Source: an uncultured Prevotellaceae bacterium (GTDB taxonomy: Bacteria; Bacteroidota; Bacteroidia; Bacteroidales; Bacteroidaceae). From it: DNA of 64,000 nucleotides. Positions 9,201-15,979 of this stretch are shown in pieces. The DNA lies in assembly GCA_947305005.1 (NCBI GenBank), contig CAMZCM010000002.1, forward strand, positions 62,001 through 126,000. Reading direction: 5' to 3'. The notes beneath the pieces were generated by a model. That model did not search any database. It was given only the letters and a program-made list of their open reading frames with translations, and had not been told where the DNA came from. The position numbers and the translations under genes were made by a program. Within the stretch, counting starts at the first letter, position 1, and each line of letters begins with the position of its first letter.

Positions 9201-9492
9201 CATCTTCGCGCTTAATCGTAAAGCCCTCTGTCATCAGCCTATAGGTATGGGCATTCTGCTGATAAAGAGGCGCACCATTATCAGCCGTCAGCTTGGCTAT
9301 CACGCGCTCTGTCTCTAAAGACGTAATACCTTCAGCACTATATCTGTCCATTAGATACATCCGCAAGTCATTACGCAGTAGCACATCCGACAATTCCTTG
9401 TGTATCGTCTCGCCGTTCTGGTAACTGTACCCTTGCTGCTCGAACAGTTCCATGATGCCCATTTCCAAGGCGTGTTCGTTGAATGGTGACAT
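6262..9492 (-). CDS. hsdR: Type I restriction endonuclease subunit R
   Basis: The 1076-residue motor/nuclease subunit of the type I restriction system. The N-terminal RecB-like nuclease has D135, E149 and K151 (RIPDGIVYV ... VVVLEFKSA). The translocase follows with Walker A GATGCGKS (293-300), SDEAHRSQ (396-403) and GFTGTPI, and a helical C-terminal region (about 680-1076) that docks on the methylase. Length is normal and no break is seen. It is the last gene of an operon starting with hsdM at 17542, one base after the RhuM gene. HsdR needs HsdM and HsdS, both present and intact, so the system is likely functional. Confidence 0.95.
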   Translation of the reverse strand: MSPFNEHALEMGIMELFEQQGYSYQNGETIHKELSDVLLRNDLRMYLMDRYSAEGITSLETERVIAKLTADNGAPLYQQNAHTYRLMTEGFTIKREDASQPDLFVEVIDFKNVDKNIFKIVNQLEIKGAEKRIPDGIVYVNGLPVVVLEFKSAVKEDTTIMNAYTQLTVRYRRDVPDLFRYNAFIVISDGVNNKYGTLFSDYEFFYAWRKVERTDKPGDGIDSLHTMMEGLFRKERLLSVIKDFVFFPDTSKSETKIVCRYPQFFATHRLYDNILEHSHINIHGDGKGGTYFGATGCGKSLTMLYLTRILMRSKHLASPTIVLITDRTDLDDQLSGLFLNAKQFIGDENVVNVESREELGKLLRGRKSGGVFLTTIQKFSEDINLLSDRANIICISDEAHRSQTNIEQSVQITDKGVKRSYGFAKYLHDSLPNATYVGFTGTPIDATIDVFGDVVDAYTMTESVADGITRRIVYEGRAAKVYADHKQLEAIEAYYKQCAELGANEYQIEESKKAVTQMDKILGDPQRLAVVARDFVTHYEKRIEEGSTVCGKAMFVCSNRFIAYDLYKQIIALRPEWAEKIGDSEHTPVERIKLVMTRDKDDAPELRELIGSDEDRKALDVLFKNPESNFKIAIVVSMWITGFDVPCLDTMYIDKPLQKHTLVQTISRVNRVYEGKDKGLVVDYIGIKTNMNNALKQYAGGGDLGDNVETIEQSLTMVKDELDILRRMFAQFDYSKFTMGTPLEQLECLKHAAEFVQATEKTQNQFMGHTKKLKSAFNLCSNHEGITDEDREDIHFFTGVRSIIYKLTKGDAPDASQMNRKVSKMIEEALQSEGVEEVVQVNANTKDLDLLSQDYMARLEKLKLPNTKVKLMEKLLRTVITDFKKVNKMKGVDFTKRLNALVQKYNDRSDNAIFAEEVLNEVAKQMAELLKEVNKEKKSFKDLGITYEEKAFYDILKEIAHKFGFEYPEEKLIPLSAAVKQMVDDKSKYTDWANRSDIKAELQMDLILILAEHGYPPVPQDDVFKEIFEQAENFKNYESDDDAIRETEVVSMHHNVIFYPMEGEDNLPMAAEDVKE

Positions 9493-9493
9493 A

Positions 9494-10516
9494 TTACTTA
9501 CCTTTTAATAGTTTGATGTCTCGATCTAATTCCTTAATACTCTCCAGATGAACTCGCTCCTTTTCAATCTCCTTATATTTGTCATATTCTGCCTCTGCTT
9601 TCTGTTTGGCCAATTCATGCGAAATTTTACCAGGACCCTCCGAAACATTGCGTTCATTCAGTTTCAGAATCACATCTAGGCGTTCTTTCCAGTCTCGCAT
9701 ATACATTGGCCGATGTGCAAGGGCTTGAGATTCTGCGTATGCCAGATACTGTTCCACAATCAGTTTCAAGGCCTGCAATTCATCTTCTTTCAGATAATTC
9801 TTTCCTGTCAGAATATCTTGTTTCCTTACCTTCTCAACAGCACTTGTAGAAGTCAACCCCATCATTGGCAATGAAGCATTGGCTCTGTAATATACCAATT
9901 CCGCTGCCGTCTTTTCACTCACTGCCCACAGTAACTTATTCTGTACTTCTTTAAAGAACTGAATAGTCATTTCGTCTGATGGGTCGTAGTCTATACTTGT
10001 CCTATAGATGTCCTTGATTTGTTGATAGAATACTTTTTCTTCCAAACGGATTTCTCGTATCTTCTCAATCAGTTCACGGAAATAGTTCATGGAAGAGCCT
10101 TTCTTAAAACGCTCCTCATTCAAAGCATAACCACGGATAATGTAGTCGCGCAACCGCTGTGTCGCCCATATACGGAACAACGTACCCTGACGGGATCTCA
10201 CCCGATAACCTACCGAGATGATGACATCGAGATTGTAGATGTTTGTTTCATGGGATTGCTCCAATCCCTGTATAGCACCGTGCTGAGTGGTTGTTCGGAA
10301 TTTCCGAATAACCACTTTATCGTCCAACTCACCTTCTTCAAATATATGCTTAATGTGTTCGCTTATGGTCGCTTTCGATTTACCAAAAAGCATACACAAT
10401 TGGCTCTGTGTCAACCATACCGTTTCATCCTGAAACAGCACATCAACTTTCACGTTACCATCTTCCGATTGGTAAAGGACTATTTCATCTTGTATCGGTA
10501 TTATTTCTTCTTTCAT
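9494..10516 (-). CDS. RhuM family protein (virulence protein RhuM type)
   Basis: A 340-residue RhuM-family protein. The N-terminal half has the family pattern: ETVWLTQSQLCMLFGKSKAT (helix-turn-helix-like), TTTQHGAIQG, SVGYRVRSRQGTLFR and LRDYIIRGYALNEERFK. The C-terminal half is helical and charged, ending in a probable coiled coil (about 285-340) with EYDKYKEIEKERVHLESIKE. RhuM proteins often sit inside type I RM operons; their role is unproven, with regulatory or toxin-antitoxin functions proposed. A second RhuM-type protein, fused to a Fic domain, is encoded in the same operon at 14984-15976. The hsdR start follows one base after its stop. Confidence 0.85.
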   Translation of the reverse strand: MKEEIIPIQDEIVLYQSEDGNVKVDVLFQDETVWLTQSQLCMLFGKSKATISEHIKHIFEEGELDDKVVIRKFRTTTQHGAIQGLEQSHETNIYNLDVIISVGYRVRSRQGTLFRIWATQRLRDYIIRGYALNEERFKKGSSMNYFRELIEKIREIRLEEKVFYQQIKDIYRTSIDYDPSDEMTIQFFKEVQNKLLWAVSEKTAAELVYYRANASLPMMGLTSTSAVEKVRKQDILTGKNYLKEDELQALKLIVEQYLAYAESQALAHRPMYMRDWKERLDVILKLNERNVSEGPGKISHELAKQKAEAEYDKYKEIEKERVHLESIKELDRDIKLLKGK

Positions 10517-10531
10517 TTCTTCTTTACATTC

Positions 10532-10616
10532 GTTTCAATATCGTTTTACAGTCGTACACATCTTCTGTATCATCGGTACAAAGCCTTTGTACTGGTAGTA
10601 CAGAGGGCTTGTACTA
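10532..10616. repeat. 22-bp-period palindrome array inside the RM operon
   Basis: Three units of GTACA-n(6-8)-TGTAC/T begin at 10554, 10576 and 10598, exactly 22 bp apart; the right half-sites at 10567, 10589 and 10611 keep the same step. A decayed fourth unit starts at 10532 (GTTTC ... TTTTAC). The array fills the only sizeable gap (97 bp) of the operon and runs up to the stop of the upstream gene. Confidence 0.7.
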
Positions 10617-11042
10617 CAGCCATTCCGTTTCCTCTTCCATCCTGTCGAACTTTGTTTCGTAGCCAAACTTATGGAATATGCTGCTGATATACTGCTGTTC
10701 CTTTGGCGTGATGGGGCGCAAACCGTTGCGACGCAGGTAGTAAGAGCCACGACCGAAGTGATGAATCAACGTATTTCTCAGCGAGGCAATATGGTCGGCC
10801 TTCACTTCGTGGAACGAATCTTTCATGCTGTATGCCATCGTCGCCACCTTGTTAGGCTTGTAATAGCGACAAGACTTCCCACTGCAACGCACGGGATTCA
10901 CTGCCGTCACCACCTCATCCTTCTGCTGTCCGCTTCGTGCCGCCAACCTGTGCAGACACTCATCCGCCAACGCACAATCATCATTGAAGCACAACAGATA
11001 GTGCTCCGGCATTGTTTCGTATTGTGGTTCCCTTTTGTTCAT
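10614..11042 (-). CDS. DUF6078-like small cysteine-rich protein
   Basis: A 142-residue protein resembling the Bacteroidetes DUF6078 family. Its N-terminal half has HYLLCFNDDCALADECLHRL and NPVRCSGKSCRYYKPNK: two groups of cysteines (about 19, 24, 30 and 54, 59) that could form a zinc-binding knuckle. The C-terminal half has RNTLIHHFGRGSYYLRRNG and EQQYISSIFHKFGYE, suggestive of a small helical domain. No function is known to me. It lies between the TIR cassette (24-base gap) and the RhuM gene (97-base gap), on the same strand. Family assignment is from memory of the CFN..C pattern and is only moderately certain. Confidence 0.6.
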   Translation of the reverse strand: MNKREPQYETMPEHYLLCFNDDCALADECLHRLAARSGQQKDEVVTAVNPVRCSGKSCRYYKPNKVATMAYSMKDSFHEVKADHIASLRNTLIHHFGRGSYYLRRNGLRPITPKEQQYISSIFHKFGYETKFDRMEEETEWL

Positions 11043-11066
11043 TAAGAAAATTCGAATAATATAAAT

Positions 11067-11468
11067 TTATGCATTCCTGCGGATTGCTGCAACAATACTC
11101 TCTGTATTCCAACGAACGACTTCATCTGCTCTAGAACTAACAACAGATGAAACACGTTCATGCCCTCTTGGAATTACTCCAATGATAGGAATATTCTTTT
11201 CTTTTGCCTTATCTAGTTCCCAATTCATCCAATCACTAAATGAAGCATATAAACCAGCAATTCCCAAAACCACATCAGATGATGCTATCTTTTCAGACAA
11301 TCGCTGTTTGATATAATTTGAGTTTAAAGAATTTATAGAATCCGTTGGAGGTACTTCAGTAAACTCCACATTAAAATATCCTCTTAATTTAAGAAGATTT
11401 CTTAAATCATTCAAATCATCTACATGTGACCATGAATGACTAATAAATACTTTATAAATCTTTGCCAT
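11067..11468 (-). CDS. TIR-like (MTH538/DUF1863-type) domain protein
   Basis: A single-domain 133-residue protein of the TIR fold. It opens with the strand and loop KVFISHSW (6-13), has a second-half strand ASSDVVLGIAGLYASFS, and WMNWELDKAKE where E84 occupies the position of the catalytic glutamate of NAD-consuming TIR domains (W-x(2-3)-E). This is followed by NIPIIGVIPRG. It resembles the MTH538/DUF1863 branch that includes Thoeris ThsB. Predicted activity is NAD cleavage, possibly making a signalling nucleotide (inference). It starts one base after the DRT-TPR gene and is the last gene of the four-gene TIR cassette. The local DNA is clearly richer in A+T than the hsd genes. Confidence 0.78.
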   Translation of the reverse strand: MAKIYKVFISHSWSHVDDLNDLRNLLKLRGYFNVEFTEVPPTDSINSLNSNYIKQRLSEKIASSDVVLGIAGLYASFSDWMNWELDKAKEKNIPIIGVIPRGHERVSSVVSSRADEVVRWNTESIVAAIRRNA

Positions 11469-11469
11469 G

Positions 11470-12669
11470 TTACTCTAAATATAACTGTTTCGTTTTTTCA
11501 AATGTATCTATTTGCCACTGAGCAGGTTCTTGTTCCCTAAACAATTTCTCATATTTTTCAGCTTCTTCAAATTGCTTCAATGCTAAGTAAGAATTGGATA
11601 ATGTAGCATATTTCCACATTATTTCTTCTGGTTCTGTTTCTTCTAAAGATTTCTGAACAATAGTAATTATTTTTTCAAATGTCAATTTTGCCTCTACTTC
11701 AGAATGTATCTTCAAATCTCCTTCCAAAACAGTTGCTTTCATATACATACAATTAGCATAGTTCTCACCTGTATAATAATCTTCATACAAACTCCAACCT
11801 TTTTTATATGATTCAATAGCAGAATCCAAGAAACTATTATCATTTGTTTCCACCCATAGGCGTTTATATATGGCTCCCATAATTCCAAAAGTTTCTGTGT
11901 CAGATTGATTATCGATCTGCTCTATAATAGACAAAGCATCGGTTAAAGCTCTAAGTTTTGTTGGAGTTTCACTTTTATATCTACATAATGCTTGCTGTTG
12001 TATATAGTATTTGTCATTCTCGGCTTTCTTGCTCAATTTTTCCCACAATTGCTCTGCTTCGACAAAATCTTTAACATTCATCTTTTCCTTCGCTCTTTCT
12101 GTCAGGGCATAAATGGTATCTTCGTTATCTTTCAATTCACCAATTATACTCTGAATTTCATCTTCAGAGATTCTGGGTTGTTCTGTACTTGGTATAAAAG
12201 TATATAGGGGACTATCCACTCGCGGGTCAGAGACAACGCTTTTTATCAAATCACAAAGTTGTGGTATACATTTCTTTGTTTCTTGCTCAGATATTTCATT
12301 CCCTAAATGTTTATAACTAATCATCCTATCATGCGCAATATCAAAAGGTATTTTCCCTTCATCTTCTTTAATTATGATTGTAGAAAAAGGACGCAATGTA
12401 TGTCTTACACCTAATTCATATATAGCATTAGGGTTAAAGGTTGAAATATCTGCTATTACAACATCAGCATAATACAATAATGCATACATACTTCTATCTA
12501 TTATACCAGATTCTATTATCTCATCTGCTCGTATGCATTTGCAATTGGCTGCCTCTATTGCAGGACGGATTATTTTTTTATAAGTAGCATCCAAATCTAT
12601 CGTTCGGTTTGTGTCTGGATCCTTTTTCTTTCCAAACCCCATTATTACAAAACAAACTTTTTTTTCCAT
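11470..12669 (-). CDS. Nucleoside-deoxyribosyltransferase-like domain fused to TPR (TPR-S / TRAFs-binding type)
   Basis: A 399-residue two-part protein. Residues 1-115 resemble the nucleoside 2-deoxyribosyltransferase/DRHyd fold: CFVIMGFG (6-13), KCIRADEI, ADVVIADIS with D69 and D74, and NPNAIYELGVRH with E85 where the family has its nucleophile. Residues about 160-395 are TPR-like helices (AKEKMNVKDFVEAEQLWEKL, LALKQFEEAEKYEKLFREQE) matching the TRAFs-binding/TPR-S region reported next to TIR and other conflict-system domains. The fold could cleave an N-glycosidic bond of a nucleotide (inference). It sits between a ThsB-like gene (10-base gap) and a TIR-like gene (1-base gap), where it may act as effector or sensor in place of ThsA. 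Confidence 0.75.
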   Translation of the reverse strand: MEKKVCFVIMGFGKKKDPDTNRTIDLDATYKKIIRPAIEAANCKCIRADEIIESGIIDRSMYALLYYADVVIADISTFNPNAIYELGVRHTLRPFSTIIIKEDEGKIPFDIAHDRMISYKHLGNEISEQETKKCIPQLCDLIKSVVSDPRVDSPLYTFIPSTEQPRISEDEIQSIIGELKDNEDTIYALTERAKEKMNVKDFVEAEQLWEKLSKKAENDKYYIQQQALCRYKSETPTKLRALTDALSIIEQIDNQSDTETFGIMGAIYKRLWVETNDNSFLDSAIESYKKGWSLYEDYYTGENYANCMYMKATVLEGDLKIHSEVEAKLTFEKIITIVQKSLEETEPEEIMWKYATLSNSYLALKQFEEAEKYEKLFREQEPAQWQIDTFEKTKQLYLE

Positions 12670-12679
12670 AATAACTAAA

Positions 12680-13279
12680 TCATTTAGGTCTTACAATAAC
12701 TTCATTTGCAATTGGCTGACTGCGTTTATTAAAAGCCTGCTCTATATAAATATTAGGACTCTTTTTAAAATCCTCCCATTTTACCAAGATGCAATATCTA
12801 TCACTTTCAGAATAAGCACATTTACCATGATTATTCAAATAGTAATTTCTGCCAAATTCTTTAATAACAGTTCTGTCTGTAATATCAACAATATTATGAT
12901 TTCCATGACAAATCAAACATGGTTGAGTTCCTTTATATATCTCACCAAACATATGTGGTAGAACTACACCAAGGATACCATTTCTTGTATTACCAGTACC
13001 ATTATAAAGTGAAGCTTGTAATTCTCGTTTAATATATTTTTGTTCTTCCCAACCTAGATTTTCCGAGCAATGGGAACCTATTAGAAAGATTGTCACAGTA
13101 GAATCAGAAAGGTAATCCTCCCTAATTTTTCTCATTATATAATCTTCATCATCTGATTCTATCGGAGTATTCAGTGATTTATCAATCATATCAACTTTAT
13201 TATTATCAACCCATGATTGTATTGCCTTTTTATAGACTTCATCTTCTTTTTTGAATGAAATAAAACATTTGTGTCCCAT
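12680..13279 (-). CDS. ThsB-like TIR domain protein (DUF1863 type)
   Basis: A 199-residue protein with the ThsB/DUF1863 pattern: HKCFISFKKED (3-13), SWVDNNKVDMIDKSLNTP, DSTVTIFLIGSHCSENLGW (59-77), then YIKRELQAS with E87 near the expected catalytic position. The strand GILGVVLPHM follows. In Thoeris, ThsB senses phage and makes a cyclic-ADP-ribose isomer from NAD that activates ThsA; no ThsA (SIR2-SLOG) is encoded here. A CLICHGNH segment (115-122) adds two cysteines. The start lies 3 bases after the stop of the upstream TIR gene, so the two are tightly coupled. Confidence 0.78.
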   Translation of the reverse strand: MGHKCFISFKKEDEVYKKAIQSWVDNNKVDMIDKSLNTPIESDDEDYIMRKIREDYLSDSTVTIFLIGSHCSENLGWEEQKYIKRELQASLYNGTGNTRNGILGVVLPHMFGEIYKGTQPCLICHGNHNIVDITDRTVIKEFGRNYYLNNHGKCAYSESDRYCILVKWEDFKKSPNIYIEQAFNKRSQPIANEVIVRPK

Positions 13280-13282
13280 TAT

Positions 13283-13831
13283 TTATCTTTTTAACCATTC
13301 AACTAATGATATTCTTTTTCCTTCATACTCAACATAACATCCAGTAACTATATACTCATAATCGGATTTAATTACGGGGTATATCTGTAAATATTCACTA
13401 CCAGAAAACACATCTCTGCGCTTTTCTGTAATAGGCATTATGGCAATGTTATTCCAATATTTTTGAGCATCGCCATATCCAAGTTCCCAGTTACACCATT
13501 TTGATGCTATAGCTCCTTCTGTAGCAAGGAAAATAAACTTCTTGCATTCCTTTATCTTTTGCTTTATTCTGCATGCAGTATCTCCGCATGTTTCTTTTGG
13601 CATACCTTCATCTAACCAATCAACATATACGAAGACACCAAGACTCTTTAACATACATATTACGTCTTCTAATACTATTACTTCATCATGCTTATGTGAC
13701 AGAAAGACAGTTATTCCCTGTGATGGTACACCTGTACTTCTGTTATTTCTAGCCTCATTTAGAAGAACTGTATCCTCTGAGGGCTTTCTTGCATTTCTCA
13801 ATTGTTCTTTAGATAATAAAAAATCTGCCAT
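13283..13831 (-). CDS. TIR domain protein
   Basis: A 182-residue protein with a TIR domain at about residues 38-150 after a short N-terminal extension. The first strand and loop read GITVFLSHKHDE (39-50), then VFVYVDWLDEGMP, KIKECKKFIFLATEGAIASK and WCNWELGYGD, in which E116 is the canonical catalytic glutamate. The WC..E arrangement and DAQKYWNNIAIMPI strand resemble bacterial NADase TIRs. It is the first gene of the AT-rich cassette, starting 12 bases after hsdS, so expression should depend on the hsd promoter unless a cryptic one exists. Predicted role: NAD-consuming enzyme of an antiphage module. Confidence 0.82.
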   Translation of the reverse strand: MADFLLSKEQLRNARKPSEDTVLLNEARNNRSTGVPSQGITVFLSHKHDEVIVLEDVICMLKSLGVFVYVDWLDEGMPKETCGDTACRIKQKIKECKKFIFLATEGAIASKWCNWELGYGDAQKYWNNIAIMPITEKRRDVFSGSEYLQIYPVIKSDYEYIVTGCYVEYEGKRISLVEWLKR

Positions 13832-13843
13832 AACCCAAACATA

Positions 13844-14980
13844 TTATTGCCCCATCTTCGCCAAAAGCAAAGACTGTAATTCGATTAATTTTGCGTTCTC
13901 TTTGTACAAGACAATCAGGTTGTCAAGTATTGGTACAAACAACATTTTTGTTTCTTTATCATTTAAAAATAATATCGGCTGTTGCGCTATGATTTCTTGA
14001 CTCAAATTCTCCTGTGCCCCACCATTGGCCAACTTTTTTATATCTTCTTGGTTTGCCAACAAATGGAAGAATAAATAAGCTGCATCTTCCTTACTATGAC
14101 ATATCATATTGCAACATGCCTGATTGGTAGTAGTGTCACAACTAAGGTATGCAACTTGTGCAGCTGTAGCCCCATACATTGCCATTATAACAGAGCCTTG
14201 AGGTATTATCTTTGCAGAACTATTATCCAATCCAGTTTGGCTAATAAACTCCTCAACATTAATAATGATATTATTATGAACCTCTCCCGTCTTTAACCAA
14301 GGATAATCTTTCTTATCCCAATACTCATTTTGATTTCTGCTTGGCGTTCCACCAGATTTCATCTCTTTACAAAACTCTCCAATTGTTCCCATTCGCCAAC
14401 CAGCGGGAAGGTTTTCTTTGTCGATGTTGTCAACAAACATTTTGCGGTAGAGAGTTTGGGCTGTGGCTTCGAGGGTCTGAATCATTTGCTCGTTGAGGTG
14501 GATGCGGTTGGTTAGTGTCTCGTATTCTGATATGATTTCACGTTGGAGAGTAATGGAAGGAATGGGTAGCACCATATCCATAAAAGCATTTTTATCCATT
14601 CCACCACGTACATCGGAATCAGTATAAAACCACGCATTTCTATCAAACTCTGGTCGAGAAAACCACATCATCAGATACTCTGGCATCAAAGCTTCTGGTT
14701 GCGTTATTTCAAACACGAAATAGGCTGGCGATACAATAATAGGATTGGTATCCGTTTGCATTGCCATTGGGATTTTCTCATCTCTACCAACGTGCATTAG
14801 GTTACATGCAAACTGATTCTTTGAAACAAGTTTATAGGCAGACAAATCCGTTCCAATGACATTAGCCACTGATGGCATGAAATGCTTATCAATGTTTATA
14901 CCCATCGGTTTCGTAACCTTAAACTCCCGATTACGAACATTCACTTCTCTGATATAGTCACCTAAACGTTTGTATTCCAT
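13844..14980 (-). CDS. hsdS: Type I RM specificity subunit
   Basis: A 378-residue specificity subunit with two target-recognition halves, each followed by a conserved helical spacer: the first ends near residues 145-195 (LQREIISEYETLTNRIHLNE ... QTLYRKMF), the second near 345-378 (LFVPILDNLIVLYKENAKLI). The second half starts AGWRMGTIGEFCKEMKSGGT, the usual entry of an HsdS target-recognition domain. HsdS determines the bipartite DNA site methylated by HsdM and cut with HsdR. Only one hsdS copy and no inversion-type recombinase are seen nearby, so phase switching is not evident. The gap from the Fic gene is 3 bases. Confidence 0.93.
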   Translation of the reverse strand: MEYKRLGDYIREVNVRNREFKVTKPMGINIDKHFMPSVANVIGTDLSAYKLVSKNQFACNLMHVGRDEKIPMAMQTDTNPIIVSPAYFVFEITQPEALMPEYLMMWFSRPEFDRNAWFYTDSDVRGGMDKNAFMDMVLPIPSITLQREIISEYETLTNRIHLNEQMIQTLEATAQTLYRKMFVDNIDKENLPAGWRMGTIGEFCKEMKSGGTPSRNQNEYWDKKDYPWLKTGEVHNNIIINVEEFISQTGLDNSSAKIIPQGSVIMAMYGATAAQVAYLSCDTTTNQACCNMICHSKEDAAYLFFHLLANQEDIKKLANGGAQENLSQEIIAQQPILFLNDKETKMLFVPILDNLIVLYKENAKLIELQSLLLAKMGQ

Positions 14981-14983
14981 ACC

Positions 14984-15976
14984 TTAGTTGTTCTTATTAA
15001 TCAAGTTCACTACCACCTTCACCATCACATCTTTTTCTTCTGTACGGCTTTCGGCAATCATCAGGGTAAGGGCTACAAGGGTGTTGTCGGCCAGACGTTT
15101 CGACCCGTCAGCATGATAGAGGATATGGTTGTTATAGAGAAACCAGAGAAACAGCGTGGCTGCAATGCGCTTATTGCCATCACTAAAAGAGTGATTCTTC
15201 GTAACCAGATAGAGTAACATAGCAGCTTTCTCCTCTACGCTGGGATAGAGTTCTTCACCACCGAAGGTCTGATAAATCTGCCCGATACTGCTTTTGAAAG
15301 AGTCGTCTTTCTCATTACCAAAAAGAGAACTACCACCAAACTTATCTCGCAAACCTTCAATAGCCTCCATAGCGTTTTCATAGGTGGCATGGAATGGTTC
15401 TTCTTTCGTGGTCTTCTGAACTGTCAGTCGCTGATAATCGTAGTTGTCGAGGGTGTCGAGGGCATAGGTATAGTCTGTCACCACCTCAAACAGGGCATTG
15501 GTCTCATCGTTAGACAGCAAAGGTTGGTTCTGGATGGTACGCCCCAGCATACCAACCAGCTGGCGCAACTCGCCTATCTGCTCCTTGCGGAGACGCTCGT
15601 TGACGGCATAACCTTTGATAAGATATTCCTTCAACACTCGATTAGCCCATTTCCTAAATTGTACACCTCGTTTACTCTTGACACGATAACCTACAGACGT
15701 TACCATTTCAAGGTTAAAATACTCCTTTTCGTGAGTTTGCGTTTTCCCCTCTATAGCACCATGCTGAGTGGTATTCGCAAATTTTGCGACTACCACCTCA
15801 TCGGCAAGTTCTTCCCTGAGAGCATTGTTTATATGCTTACTGATGGTTTTGTAGTCACGACCAAATAGATCCGCCAATTGCTGGCGGGTCAGCCAAATCA
15901 TCTCATTCTCCAGACGAACGTCAATCTGCGTCTGTCCGTCCTCTGTTTGATATATGACAATCTTATTCTCTTCCAT
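14984..15976 (-). CDS. RhuM-Fic fusion protein
   Basis: A 330-residue protein joining a RhuM N-terminal domain to a Fic/DOC domain. RhuM part: EMIWLTRQQLADLFGRDYKT (HTH-like), TTQHGAIEGKTQTHEKEYFN, SVGYRVKSKRGVQFRKWA and LIKGYAVNERLRKE. The Fic part ends with HSFSDGNKR (262-270), a complete HxFxDGNxR motif for AMP or other nucleotidyl transfer, followed by TLFLWFLYNN. Fic enzymes modify proteins and can be toxic; the target is unknown. It lies between hsdM and hsdS with 3-base gaps, a common place for RhuM/Fic genes in type I operons. The related protein at 9494-10516 lacks the Fic domain. Confidence 0.9.
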   Translation of the reverse strand: MEENKIVIYQTEDGQTQIDVRLENEMIWLTRQQLADLFGRDYKTISKHINNALREELADEVVVAKFANTTQHGAIEGKTQTHEKEYFNLEMVTSVGYRVKSKRGVQFRKWANRVLKEYLIKGYAVNERLRKEQIGELRQLVGMLGRTIQNQPLLSNDETNALFEVVTDYTYALDTLDNYDYQRLTVQKTTKEEPFHATYENAMEAIEGLRDKFGGSSLFGNEKDDSFKSSIGQIYQTFGGEELYPSVEEKAAMLLYLVTKNHSFSDGNKRIAATLFLWFLYNNHILYHADGSKRLADNTLVALTLMIAESRTEEKDVMVKVVVNLINKNN

Positions 15977-15979
15977 TTT

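Noticed and set aside
11067..13831. Canonical Thoeris system
   Set aside because: ThsB-like proteins are present but no ThsA with SIR2, SLOG, Macro or transmembrane effector domain is encoded in the operon.
13844..14980. Phase-variable hsdS
   Set aside because: Only one hsdS copy is present and no inverted hsdS repeat or tyrosine recombinase gene was seen in the locus.
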